Below are positions 26,969 through 35,275 of a stretch of 64,000 bases of DNA, piece after piece; the first letter of the stretch is position 1, and the number at the start of each line of letters is the position of its first letter. Position numbers and translations under genes: made by a program. The notes beneath the pieces are model-generated. The model was not told the DNA's origin, ran no database searches, and saw nothing but the letters and a program-made list of their open reading frames with translations. The DNA comes from Streptomyces beigongshangae (GTDB lineage: Bacteria; Actinomycetota; Actinomycetes; Streptomycetales; Streptomycetaceae). The stretch is from NCBI RefSeq assembly GCF_019710745.1, contig NZ_JAHKJW010000017.1:1-64000 (forward strand). The letters run 5' to 3'.

Positions 26969-27268
26969 GTGGACAAGAAGAACGCCCTGCGCGCCGGCGC
27001 CCTGGCTGCCGGTACGACGCTGATGATGCTCATGATGTCGTCCCCCGCGCTCGCGCTGACGCGTGACGACGGCGACGACCCCGCGCAGAAGCTGAGCGTC
27101 ATCGAGACGCTGGGCCTCTACGTCGTGGCGCCGATCGGGTTGTTCCTGCTGATCGCGGGCCTGGTCTGGGTGCTCGACGGTTCGAGCGACCGCCAGCCGA
27201 GGCTCAAGCCGGGAGGCAGGGGCCAGGGCAAGATGGAGGGCAAGGACCAGGTGCACGCGGGCGCCTGA
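26969..27268 (+). CDS. Small two-span membrane protein
   Basis: A 99-residue protein: N-terminal hydrophobic segment (about 8-28, possibly an uncleaved signal), short DDGDDPAQ loop, and a second span VVAPIGLFLLIAGLVWVL, followed by a basic tail rich in Gly and Lys. The GTG at 26969 lies 74 bp after malQ on the same strand. I know similar small actinobacterial membrane proteins in this position but no function. Probably an inner-membrane protein with the basic tail in the cytoplasm. Confidence 0.8.
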   Translation: MDKKNALRAGALAAGTTLMMLMMSSPALALTRDDGDDPAQKLSVIETLGLYVVAPIGLFLLIAGLVWVLDGSSDRQPRLKPGGRGQGKMEGKDQVHAGA

Positions 27269-27295
27269 CCGCGCTCCCTCCTTCCGGGTTCTTCG

Positions 27296-27361
27296 CCGAG
27301 GGCACCGTCCTCGTTCCCGTACGCGTCCGATGCCGTACGGGAACGAGGACGGTGCCCTCGG
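27296..27361 (+). terminator. Very long perfect hairpin terminator
   Basis: Arms 27296-27322 and 27335-27361 pair perfectly over 27 bp with a 12-nt loop, 28 bp after the small membrane protein stop. It is unusually long and regular for a terminator. It ends the malQ transcript before the monooxygenase gene. Confidence 0.85.
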
Positions 27362-27478
27362 TGTGTCCGGGCCCGGTGGCCTCGCCCTATGGTGGCGAAC
27401 GGGTGCCGGTCCACGGCTGTTCGCCACCCGCCGCAGGCCGCCGCCCCGACCGGAACCCACCGGCACCAGGAGGCAGCC

Positions 27479-28963
27479 ATGGACGGCAAGATCCGCAACG
27501 CCACCGCACCGGGCGACGTCATCGTCGTCGGTGCAGGTCCCACCGGACTGCTGCTGGCCGGCGACCTCGCGGCCGCCGGCGTTCCCGTCACCCTCGTCGA
27601 GAAGCGCCCGCGCGGCATCAGCAACCTCTCCCGCGCCTTCGTCCTGCACGCCCGCACGCTGGAGCAGCTCGACGCCCGCGGGCTCGCCGACGAGCTGGAG
27701 GCCAAGGGGCGCACCCTCGACCGGCTGTTCCTCTTCGCCCGGCTGACCGTCGACCTCGGCACGCTCCCCTCCCGCTTCCGCCACCTGCTCGTGCTGCCGC
27801 AGTACGAGGTGGAGAGGGCGCTGGAGCGGCGCGCGGTGGAGGCGGGGGTGCGGTTCGCGTACGAGACCGAGGTGACGGGCCTGGCGCAGGACGCGGACGG
27901 CGTGACCCTCCGGGTCCGCGGGGCCGACGGGAAGACGGCGGAACTGCGGGCCGCGTACGCCGTCGGGGCGGACGGGATGCGCAGCGTCGTGCGGGAGTCG
28001 CTGGGGCTGCCGTTCCCCGGGCGGTCGGTGATCCGCTCCGTCGTCCTCGCCGACGTCAGGCTCGCCGAGGAGCCCGGGACGCTGCTGACGGTGAACGCGG
28101 TCGGGGACGCGTTCGCGTTCCTCGCGCCGTTCGGCGACGGCTACCACCGGGTGATCGGCTGGCACCGGGGCCGCGACGCCGCCGACGGCGAACCCCTCGG
28201 CCTCGACGAGGTCAGGGAGATCACCCGGCTCGCGCTCGGCCGTGACTTCGGTATGCACGACGCCCGCTGGATGTCCCGCTTCCACAGCGACGAGCGGCAG
28301 GCCCCGCGGTACCGGGTGGGCCGCGTCCTCCTCGCCGGGGACGCCGCGCACGTCCACACCCCGGCGGGCGGCCAGGGCATGAACACCGGCCTCCAGGACG
28401 CCGCCAACCTGGGCTGGAAGCTCGCGGCGACGCTCCACGGGTACGCCCCCGCCGGTCTGCTGGACACCTACGAGTCCGAGCGGCACCCCGTCGGCAGGTC
28501 CGTCCTGCGCAGCAGCGGCGGCATCGTGCGGCTCGCGATGGCCAAGCGCCCCTGGACGCTCGCGGGCCGCGCCCTGCTCACCACGTTCCTGAACCGTGTC
28601 GGCCCGGCCCGCAGGCGCATGGTCGGCCAGGTCACCGGCATCGGGTACGCGTATCCGGCCCCGCGCGGCGCCCACCCGCTGGCCGGCCGGCGCGTCCCGG
28701 ACCTGGCCCTGCGCGAGGGCCGCCTGTACGAAACGCTGCGGGACGGTCGGTTCGTCCTGGTGACCCCCGCCGGCACGGCCGCCGACCCCGCCGCGGCCGC
28801 CGCGGCCGGGGCCCTCAAGGACCGGCTGGACGTGGTGTCCTGGGCGAGCGGCCGGCGTACGAGCCTGCTGGTCCGGCCGGACGGGTACGCGGCCTGGGCG
28901 GCGGAGTCGGCGTCCGCGGAGGAGACGGAGGCCGCGCTGACCGCGGCCCTCGGCCGCGGCTGA
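27479..28963 (+). CDS. FAD-dependent aromatic monooxygenase (PheA/TfdB type)
   Basis: A 494-residue class A flavoprotein hydroxylase. FAD site VIVVGAGPTGLLLAGDLAAAGVPVTLVEK (about 14-42), the DG motif VGADGMRSVVRESLG, and the GD motif RVLLAGDAAHVHTPAGGQGMNTGLQDAANLGWKLA. It ends with a thioredoxin-like C-terminal part typical of phenol hydroxylase/rifampicin monooxygenase relatives. It uses NAD(P)H and oxygen to hydroxylate an aromatic compound; the substrate cannot be read. ATG at 27479 with AGGAGG close upstream. Transcribed alone between two strong hairpins, so likely a stand-alone detoxification, drug-modifying or catabolic enzyme. Confidence 0.92.
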   Translation: MDGKIRNATAPGDVIVVGAGPTGLLLAGDLAAAGVPVTLVEKRPRGISNLSRAFVLHARTLEQLDARGLADELEAKGRTLDRLFLFARLTVDLGTLPSRFRHLLVLPQYEVERALERRAVEAGVRFAYETEVTGLAQDADGVTLRVRGADGKTAELRAAYAVGADGMRSVVRESLGLPFPGRSVIRSVVLADVRLAEEPGTLLTVNAVGDAFAFLAPFGDGYHRVIGWHRGRDAADGEPLGLDEVREITRLALGRDFGMHDARWMSRFHSDERQAPRYRVGRVLLAGDAAHVHTPAGGQGMNTGLQDAANLGWKLAATLHGYAPAGLLDTYESERHPVGRSVLRSSGGIVRLAMAKRPWTLAGRALLTTFLNRVGPARRRMVGQVTGIGYAYPAPRGAHPLAGRRVPDLALREGRLYETLRDGRFVLVTPAGTAADPAAAAAAGALKDRLDVVSWASGRRTSLLVRPDGYAAWAAESASAEETEAALTAALGRG

Positions 28964-28987
28964 CCGCCCGGCGCGCGCAGCACAAGA

Positions 28988-29020
28988 AGGGGGCGCCCGG
29001 TGCAACACCGGGCGCCCCCT
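28988..29020. terminator. Bidirectional hairpin terminator
   Basis: A perfect 15-bp stem (28988-29002 with 29006-29020) with a 3-nt loop between the convergent monooxygenase and pepN genes. Confidence 0.9.
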
Positions 29021-29062
29021 CGCGTACGCGTCACCCCACGGCCGCTACAGCCGCTACGACTG

Positions 29063-31663
29063 TTACGACTGCTCGGCCGCAGCCGCCGCCGTGTCCGCCG
29101 CCTGCGCCCGCAGCGCGCGCTCCACGCCGGAGCGGGACTCGGAGATCAGCCGGCGCAGCGCCGGGGTCGGCTCGGCCGCGGCCAGCCACTCGTCCGTCTT
29201 CGCGAGGGTGTCCGCGTCGACCTGGACCGACGGGTAGAGGCCGACCACGACCTGCTGGGCCATCTCGTGCGAGCGCGAGTCCCAGACGCCCTTGACCGCC
29301 GCGAAGTACCGGTCCGTGTACGGGGCGAGCAGTTCGCGCTGGTCGAACTGCACGAAGCCGCCGATGACGGCCTCCTGGATCGCGTTCGGCAGCTTGTCGG
29401 ACTCGACGACCGACGCCCATGCCTCCGCCTTGGCCTCCTCGGTCGGGCGGGCGGCCCGGGCGGTCGCCGCGTGGCGCTCGCCCGCGGCGGTCCTGTCCCG
29501 CTCGTACTCGCCCGCGATCTCGGCCTCGTCGAAGCGCCCCACCGCCGCGAGCCGCTGCACGAAGGCCCAGCGCAGCTCGGTGTCGACGGCCAGCCCCTCC
29601 AGGGTCTCCCGGCCGTCGAGCAGGCCCTCCAGGAGGTCCAGCTGCTCGGGCGTGCGGGCCGTCGCCGCGAAGGCGCGCGCCCAGGCCAGCTGGTGGTCGC
29701 CGCCCGCCTCGGAGGTCCGCAGGTGGGCCAGCGTGGCGTCCGTCCAGCGGGCCAGCAGCGCCTCGCGCGCGTTCGGGTCGGCGTACAGCTCGATCGCCGT
29801 CCGCACCTGCCGGTGCAGCGTCTGCACGACGCCGATGTCCGACTCCTTGCCGATGCCGGACAGGACGAGCGAGAGGTAGTCGCGGGTGGCCAGCTCGGCG
29901 TCGCGCGTCATGTCCCAGGCCGAGGCCCAGCACAGGGCGCGGGGCAGGGATGCCTCGAAGTCGCCGAGGTGCCCGGTGACGAAGGCGAGGGACCGCTCGT
30001 CGAGGCGGACCTTCGCGTAGCTGAGGTCGTCGTCGTTGAGCAGGACCACGGCCGGGCGCCGCCTGCCCACCAGCTCGGGCACCTCGGTCAGCTCGCCGTC
30101 CACGTCCAGCTCGAAACGGTCACCGCGTACCAGCTTGCCGCTGCCGCCCGCCGCGTCGTCGAGGTCGTACAGGCCGATCGCGATGCGGTGCGGGCGCAGC
30201 GTGGGCTCGCCCTTCGCGCCCGCGGGCAGGGCCGGGGCCTCCTGGCGGACGGCGAAGGACGTGATGACGCCGTCCGCGTCCGTCTCGATCTCCGGGCGCA
30301 GGATGTTGATGCCCGCGGTCCGGAGCCACTTCTGCGACCAGGTGCCCAGGTCGCGTCCGCTGGTCTCCTCCAGCGCGCCGAGCAGGTCGGACAGGCGCGT
30401 GTTGCCGTACGCGTGCGCCTTGAAGTACGCCTGTACGCCCCGGAAGAACTCGTCCTCGCCGACGTACGCCACGAGCTGCTTGAGGACGCTGGCGCCCTTG
30501 GCGTACGTGATGCCGTCGAAGTTGACGAGGACGTCGTCGAGGTCGTTGATCTCGGCCATGATCGGGTGCGTGGAGGGCAGCTGGTCCTGCCGGTACGCCC
30601 ACGTCTTCATGGAGTTGGCGAAGGTGGTCCAGGAGTGCGGCCAGCGGGAGCCCGGGGCGTACGCCTGGCAGGCGATGGAGGTGTAGGTCGCGAAGGACTC
30701 GTTGAGCCACAGGTCGTTCCACCACTCCATGGTCACGAGGTCGCCGAACCACATGTGGGCCAGCTCGTGCAGGATGGTCTCCGCCCGCACCTCGTACGCG
30801 GCGTCGGTCACCTTCGACCGGAAGACGTACTGGTCGCGGATGGTCACCGCGCCCGCGTTCTCCATCGCGCCCGCGTTGAACTCCGGTACGAAGAGCTGGT
30901 CGTACTTCTCGAACGGGTACGCGTAGTCGAACTTCTCCTGGAACCAGTCGAAGCCCTGCCGAGTGACCTCGAAGATCGCGTCCGAGTCGAGGAACCCGGC
31001 GAGCGAGGGCCGGCAGTAGATGCCCAGCGGCACGCTCTGCCCGTCCTTCTCGTACACGCTGTGCACCGAGTGGTACGGGCCGGCGATCAGCGCCGTGATG
31101 TACGTGGAGATCCGCGGCGTCGGCGCGAACTTCCAGACGTCGTCCTCGGGCTCCGGTGTCGGCGAGTTGGAGATGACGGTCCAGCCGTGGGGCGCCTTCA
31201 CGGTGAACCGGAAGGTCGCCTTGAGGTCGGGCTGCTCGAAGCTCGCGAAGACCCGGCGGGCGTCCGGCACCTCGAACTGCGTGTAGAGGTACGCCTGCTG
31301 GTCGACCGGGTCGACGAACCGGTGCAGCCCCTCACCGGTGTTGGTGTACGCGCAGTCGGCCACGACCCGCAGGACGTTGCGGCCCTCCAGGATGCCGGGG
31401 AGGGCGATCCGCGAGTCCGCGAAGACCTCGGCGGGATCGAGCGGGTCGCCGTTGAGGACGACCTCGTGGACGGCCGGGGCCACCAGGTCGATGAAGGACT
31501 CGGCGCCGGTCTCGGCCGAGTCGAAGCGCACCGTGGTCACGGACCGGTAGGTGCCCCCCTCGCCCTGCGCGCCGGAGAGGTCGAGATCGATCTCGTACGA
31601 GTCAACGGTGAGCAGCTTCGCCCGCTGCTGCGCCTCTTCACGGGTCAGGTTTGTGCCAGGCAC
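29063..31663 (-). CDS. pepN: Aminopeptidase N (M1 family), copy 1
   Basis: An 866-residue cytoplasmic zinc aminopeptidase that trims peptides from the N-terminus. Substrate-binding GAMEN motif at 265-269, zinc site HELAH (299-303) with Glu322 in LWLNESFA, followed by a superhelical ERAP1-like C-terminal domain ending with an Ala/Glu-rich tail. Length and motifs match actinobacterial PepN. The GTG at 31663 starts MPGTNLTREEAQ, the usual beginning. A related copy lies at 46854-49433. This one resembles the usual housekeeping PepN and stands alone, divergent from the DUF1203-like gene. Confidence 0.95.
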   Translation of the reverse strand: MPGTNLTREEAQQRAKLLTVDSYEIDLDLSGAQGEGGTYRSVTTVRFDSAETGAESFIDLVAPAVHEVVLNGDPLDPAEVFADSRIALPGILEGRNVLRVVADCAYTNTGEGLHRFVDPVDQQAYLYTQFEVPDARRVFASFEQPDLKATFRFTVKAPHGWTVISNSPTPEPEDDVWKFAPTPRISTYITALIAGPYHSVHSVYEKDGQSVPLGIYCRPSLAGFLDSDAIFEVTRQGFDWFQEKFDYAYPFEKYDQLFVPEFNAGAMENAGAVTIRDQYVFRSKVTDAAYEVRAETILHELAHMWFGDLVTMEWWNDLWLNESFATYTSIACQAYAPGSRWPHSWTTFANSMKTWAYRQDQLPSTHPIMAEINDLDDVLVNFDGITYAKGASVLKQLVAYVGEDEFFRGVQAYFKAHAYGNTRLSDLLGALEETSGRDLGTWSQKWLRTAGINILRPEIETDADGVITSFAVRQEAPALPAGAKGEPTLRPHRIAIGLYDLDDAAGGSGKLVRGDRFELDVDGELTEVPELVGRRRPAVVLLNDDDLSYAKVRLDERSLAFVTGHLGDFEASLPRALCWASAWDMTRDAELATRDYLSLVLSGIGKESDIGVVQTLHRQVRTAIELYADPNAREALLARWTDATLAHLRTSEAGGDHQLAWARAFAATARTPEQLDLLEGLLDGRETLEGLAVDTELRWAFVQRLAAVGRFDEAEIAGEYERDRTAAGERHAATARAARPTEEAKAEAWASVVESDKLPNAIQEAVIGGFVQFDQRELLAPYTDRYFAAVKGVWDSRSHEMAQQVVVGLYPSVQVDADTLAKTDEWLAAAEPTPALRRLISESRSGVERALRAQAADTAAAAAEQS

Positions 31664-31775
31664 GCGGTCATCTCCTCGTCATGTGTGGATTGCGACATCC
31701 TTCCACGGTGGCTGCGGGAGTGCGATGTCCGTTTGTCGCCGGTGTCGGGCCCGGCACCGGCGCCAGGCTGGAGCC

Positions 31776-32387
31776 ATGACCAGCCATCATGCACGGGCCG
31801 TCGGACCCCGGGTCTCGAAGGAACTCCGCGACAGGGACGACGCGGGCCGCCCTCGCACCGCCGTGGAGGACACGGAGGGCGGGGCCCCGCTCCGCTGCTG
31901 TCTGCGGCGCAGCAGGCCGGGGGAGCGCGTCGTCCTCGTGTCGTACGCGCCGCTGCGCCGCTGGGCGGCGGAGACGGGGGCGCGGCCCGGCGCGTACGAC
32001 GAGCAGGGACCGGTCTTCCTGCACGCCGGGGAGTGCCGGGGCCCCGGCACGGCCGCCACCGGGTACCCCTTCGTCCGGCCGGGCGTCCTGCGCGTCCTGC
32101 GCCGCTACTCGGCCGACGGCCACATCCTCGGCGGACACCTCCTGAAGATCCCCGAGACGGCCGACAGGACGATCGACGGGGCGGTTGACGAGACGATCCG
32201 CAAGGAGACCGCCAAGGAGATCGATGAGGTGGTCGACGCGGCCCTCACGGACGCCTTCGCCGCTCCCGAGGTGGCACTGGTGCACGTCAGAGCCGTCGAG
32301 TACGGCTGCTTCCTCTACGAGGTGCGCCGTCCCCGACCGGGAGGGGCACCGTACGAAACCGGCCCCGATGTGGGCAGGGGGGAGTGA
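31776..32387 (+). CDS. DUF1203-like protein
   Basis: A 203-residue soluble protein with the DUF1203 pattern: CCLRRSRPGERVVLVSYAPL, then GPVFLHAGECRG, RPGVLRVLRRYSADGHILGGHLL and a C-terminal VHVRAVEYGCFLYEVRR. The function of this family is unknown. The two-sided beta-barrel-like strands and HAGEC with GCFLYEV suggest a small-molecule or metal site. ATG at 31776 with GGAG just upstream. It is divergent from pepN, a pairing I recall from other Streptomyces, with no known link. Confidence 0.85.
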   Translation: MTSHHARAVGPRVSKELRDRDDAGRPRTAVEDTEGGAPLRCCLRRSRPGERVVLVSYAPLRRWAAETGARPGAYDEQGPVFLHAGECRGPGTAATGYPFVRPGVLRVLRRYSADGHILGGHLLKIPETADRTIDGAVDETIRKETAKEIDEVVDAALTDAFAAPEVALVHVRAVEYGCFLYEVRRPRPGGAPYETGPDVGRGE

Positions 32388-32460
32388 CACGTAAAGCACG
32401 GGGCACCTGGGTTCGAGTCAAGTAAACCGACTATGAACCGAGTTGTGGGGGAAAGTCCTT

Positions 32461-33330
32461 ATGGCAGCGAAGCGTGTCCTGGGAGTCGCGACCGTCCTGG
32501 TGCTCACCGCGGGGGTGGCCGGCTGTTCCGACGGCGGTGACGGCGGCGACGCGAAGTCGAAGGACGGGGCGAAGTCGGCGTCCTCGACCAAGGGCGCGTC
32601 CGAGTCCCAGGTGGTGCTGGCCGCCCACCAGAAGACGATCGCGGCCGACACGGCGAGGATGAGCCTCGTCTCCGAGGCGACCGCCGCGGGCAGGACGGCG
32701 ACGGTGCGCGGTACGGGGGTGATGGACCTGGAGGACGGCAACAGCACCATGACGATGACGACCCAGGGCCAGAAGATCGAGCAGCGGGTCCTGGACGGCG
32801 TCGTCTACCAGAAGGCGCCCGCCGAGCAGCGCGCCCAGCTCGACCTGCCCGAGGGCAAGACGTGGATGAAGATCGACCCCGCCAAGCTGAACGGCTCGAA
32901 CGGGCAGGTCAACGACCCGGCCGAGTCCTTCGGGTACACCAAGGGTGTGACCGACCGCGACGTCACGAAGGTCGGCACGGAGACGATCGACGGGACCCGC
33001 ACCACGCACTACCGCGTCAAGGTCGCCGTGAAGGACCTGGCCAAGGGCGACCAGGCCAAGGCCGACCAGCTGGAGAAGCAGCTGGGCACCTCGACGCTGC
33101 CGCTGGAGATGTGGCTCGACGACGAGGGCCGGCTGCGCCAGCAGACCATCAAGCTCACGCTGCGCCCCCAGACGGGTGAGGGCCAGAAGGGCCAGACGGT
33201 CACCAGCGCCACGACGCTCAAGTTCACCGACTTCGGCACCGAGGCGGACGTCGAGGCCCCGGCCGCCGCCGACACGGCGGACGTGACGAAGAAGCTCGCC
33301 GACGCCTCGAAGGCCCAGGGCACGGCCTGA
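32461..33330 (+). CDS. Secreted lipoprotein, LprG/LppX-like
   Basis: A 289-residue lipoprotein: signal peptide with lipobox VAGC (Cys22), a Ser/Lys/Gly linker, and a beta-sheet sandwich domain (TARMSLVSEATAAGRTATVRGTGVMDLEDGN, THYRVKVAVKDLAKGD, LPLEMWLDDEGRLRQQTIKLTL) like the LprG/LppX fold that carries lipids across the cell envelope in mycobacteria. In Streptomyces the role is unknown. The ATG at 32461 has GTGGGGGAAAG upstream. Anchored on the outer side of the membrane. Alone in its transcript; a strong convergent hairpin follows. Confidence 0.85.
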   Translation: MAAKRVLGVATVLVLTAGVAGCSDGGDGGDAKSKDGAKSASSTKGASESQVVLAAHQKTIAADTARMSLVSEATAAGRTATVRGTGVMDLEDGNSTMTMTTQGQKIEQRVLDGVVYQKAPAEQRAQLDLPEGKTWMKIDPAKLNGSNGQVNDPAESFGYTKGVTDRDVTKVGTETIDGTRTTHYRVKVAVKDLAKGDQAKADQLEKQLGTSTLPLEMWLDDEGRLRQQTIKLTLRPQTGEGQKGQTVTSATTLKFTDFGTEADVEAPAAADTADVTKKLADASKAQGTA

Positions 33331-33336
33331 GTTTCC

Positions 33337-33381
33337 AGGGGCGCGGGGAACTGCGCGAGCAACCCCCGCCGGCCCGCACCC
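33337..33381. repeat. Dispersed Streptomyces intergenic element, copy 1
   Basis: Contains AGGGGCGCGGGGAACTGCGC followed by a pyrimidine-rich part, right after the lipoprotein stop. The same core appears at 50488-50509, twice at 56857-56962, and inverted at 63794-63827, always close behind a stop codon. The element is common in Streptomyces genomes; its role is unknown. Confidence 0.8.
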
Positions 33382-33391
33382 GGCACACCGC

Positions 33392-33440
33392 ACGACCCGC
33401 GTGCGGAGAACCGCAGGCCGGTTCTCCGCACGCGGGTCGT
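33392..33440. terminator. Bidirectional hairpin terminator
   Basis: A perfect 22-bp stem (33392-33413 with 33419-33440) and a 5-nt loop between the convergent lipoprotein and asd genes. Confidence 0.92.
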
Positions 33441-33445
33441 CCGGC

Positions 33446-34483
33446 TCAGACCGCGGCGGCGCTCAGCTCGGCCGCCACCAGCTCCGCGATCTGCACCGCG
33501 TTCAGCGCCGCGCCCTTGCGCAGGTTGTCGCCGGAGACGAAGAACGCGAGACCGTGCTCCACGGTCTCGTCGGCGCGGATGCGGCCCACGAAGGACGGGT
33601 CCTGGCCCGCGGCCTGCAGCGGGGTCGGGATGTCCGAGAGGGCGACCCCCGGAGCCCCGGCCAGCAGCTCGGTGGCGCGCTCCACGCCCAGCGGGCGCGC
33701 GAACCGGGCGTTCACCTGGAGCGAGTGGCCCGAGAACACCGGGACGCGGACACAGGTGCCGGAGACCTTGAGGCCCGGGATCTCCAGGATCTTGCGGGAC
33801 TCGTTGCGGAGCTTCTGCTCCTCGTCGGTCTCGTACGAGCCGTCGTCGACGATCGAGCCCGCCAGCGGCAGGACGTTGAAGGCGATGGGGCGCTCGTAGA
33901 CGCCCGGCTCGGGGAAGTCGACCGCCGAACCGTCGTGGGTCAGCCTGTCCGCCTCGGCGACGACCTTCTGCGCCTGCCCGTGCAGCTCGGCCACCCCGGA
34001 GAGACCGGAGCCGGAGACGGCCTGGTAGGTGGCGACGACGAGGGCTTCGAGGCCCGCCTCCTCGTGGAGCGGCTTCAGCACGGGCATCGCGGCCATCGTC
34101 GTGCAGTTCGGGTTGGCGATGATCCCCTTGGGCCGGTCCGCCACGGCGTGCGGGTTGACCTCGGAGACGACCAGCGGGACCTCGGGGTCCCTGCGCCAGG
34201 CCGAGGAGTTGTCGATCACGACCGCGCCCTGGGCGGCGACCTTCCCGGCGAGGGCCCTGGACGTGGCACCGCCCGCGGAGAACAGCACGATGTCGAGGCC
34301 GGAGTAGTCGGCCGCGGAGGCGTCCTCCACGGTGACCGGCTCGCCCTTGAAGTCGATCGTCGAACCGGCCGAACGGGCCGAGGCGAACAGGCGCAGGGTC
34401 TCCACCGGGAAGTCGCGCTCGGCGAGGATCCTCAGCATGACCGTGCCGACCTGACCGGTGGCCCCGACGATTCCTACCTTCAC
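33446..34483 (-). CDS. asd: Aspartate-semialdehyde dehydrogenase
   Basis: A 345-residue cytoplasmic enzyme of the aspartate pathway that reduces aspartyl phosphate to the semialdehyde with NADPH, feeding lysine/diaminopimelate, threonine and methionine. N-terminal KVGIVGATGQVGTVMLRIL is the NADPH loop; ANPNCTTMAAMPVLKPLH carries the nucleophile Cys of the family motif NPNC; GHSLQVNARF holds the catalytic His. The GTG at 34483 has AAGGAG upstream. Aspartokinase is not next to it in this window. Length and motifs are normal; family certain. Confidence 0.96.
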   Translation of the reverse strand: MKVGIVGATGQVGTVMLRILAERDFPVETLRLFASARSAGSTIDFKGEPVTVEDASAADYSGLDIVLFSAGGATSRALAGKVAAQGAVVIDNSSAWRRDPEVPLVVSEVNPHAVADRPKGIIANPNCTTMAAMPVLKPLHEEAGLEALVVATYQAVSGSGLSGVAELHGQAQKVVAEADRLTHDGSAVDFPEPGVYERPIAFNVLPLAGSIVDDGSYETDEEQKLRNESRKILEIPGLKVSGTCVRVPVFSGHSLQVNARFARPLGVERATELLAGAPGVALSDIPTPLQAAGQDPSFVGRIRADETVEHGLAFFVSGDNLRKGAALNAVQIAELVAAELSAAAV

Positions 34484-34614
34484 AGCGACTCCTTCTGCCT
34501 GTTCATCACCGTTTGCCCGTCCGTTTCGGGCCGGCGTTTCCATCATGCGTCCCACCCGGGCCCAGGTGTCCAATCCTTTGCCCGCGGAGTGGGACGGTGT
34601 GACGCACGCCTCCG

Positions 34615-34644
34615 CCGGAGCCGGAGCCGGAGCCGGAGCCGAAG
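34615..34644. repeat. Five hexanucleotide units upstream of the first sigma gene
   Basis: Four perfect CCGGAG units and one CCGAAG unit end 6 bp before the -35 of the sigma promoter. Such a tract can change length by slippage and alter promoter context. Confidence 0.8.
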
Positions 34645-34650
34645 CCGGTC

Positions 34651-34675
34651 GAACGTTTCGCGCGCCCCCCGCGTC
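34651..34675 (+). promoter_or_regulatory. ECF-type promoter of sigma gene 1
   Basis: GAAC (34651-34654), 17-bp spacer, CGTC (34672-34675), the ECF -35/-10 layout. It is preceded by TC and followed by CTAG, both nearly identical to the second copy at 36129-36153. The start codon lies 33 bp downstream of CGTC, giving a short leader. Autoregulation by the encoded sigma is likely. Confidence 0.75.
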
Positions 34676-34707
34676 CTAGAGGAAACGCGGCGAGGGGAGG
34701 GGTGGCT

Positions 34708-35274
34708 GTGCTGCGCAGAAGAGCCCGCCGCGTCCAGGAGGACGGGGCGGCGACCGGGGAGACGGCCGGGGGGCCGCTCGACGACCCCCTGGACGCGGTC
34801 CAGGAGCGCCGGGTGCGGGCCGTGCTCGCGCTCGGCGGGGTGCCGCAGGCGGACCTGCCGGACGGGGTGCAGCAGGTCCGCCTGCGGCTGCTGGAACGGG
34901 CGGCGAGCGGGGCCGGGGCGCCGCGTGACGTGTCGGCGTGGGCGGCGGTCGTCGCCTCCAACCTGGCCGTGGACTGGCACCGGGCCAGGCGCCGGCAGGA
35001 GCGGATCGGCGAGCGCCTGGCCTCGCTGCGGCCCGCGGCGCACGCCGTGGACGACTCGGGTGAGGACACGAAGGTGCTGTCCCTCGCCGTGGCCCGGGGC
35101 CTGGACGAGCTGCCCGACGCCCAGCGGCAGATCCTCGTGCTGCGCTTCTACGCCGACCTGCCCGTCCGTGGTATCGCCGAGGAGCTCGGCATCCCGGAGG
35201 GCACGGTCAAGAGCAGGCTGCACGCGGCGGTCCGCGCACTGCGCACCCGCCTGCACGAGGACGAGGTGGTGTGA
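34708..35274 (+). CDS. ECF-type RNA polymerase sigma factor, copy 1
   Basis: A 188-residue sigma factor. Region 2 (about 25-95) includes VQERRVRAVLALGGVPQ, VQQVRLRLLERA and VSAWAAVVASNLAVDWHRARRRQER. Region 4 (about 130-180) is LDELPDAQRQILVLRFYADLPVRGIAEELGIPEGTVKSRLHAAV with the helix-turn-helix. I prefer GTG 34708, 7 nt after GGAGG; GTG 34702 is too near the site. The next gene, a membrane regulator, starts 1 nt after its stop and is the presumed anti-sigma partner. The paralogue at 36185 is similar throughout, so this is a tandem duplicate. Confidence 0.88.
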   Translation: MLRRRARRVQEDGAATGETAGGPLDDPLDAVQERRVRAVLALGGVPQADLPDGVQQVRLRLLERAASGAGAPRDVSAWAAVVASNLAVDWHRARRRQERIGERLASLRPAAHAVDDSGEDTKVLSLAVARGLDELPDAQRQILVLRFYADLPVRGIAEELGIPEGTVKSRLHAAVRALRTRLHEDEVV

Positions 35275-35275
35275 C

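Noticed and set aside
32405..32430. GGTTCGAGTC resembling a tRNA T-loop
   Set aside because: No pairing acceptor stem or D/anticodon arms could be drawn around it, and it lies just before a gene start.
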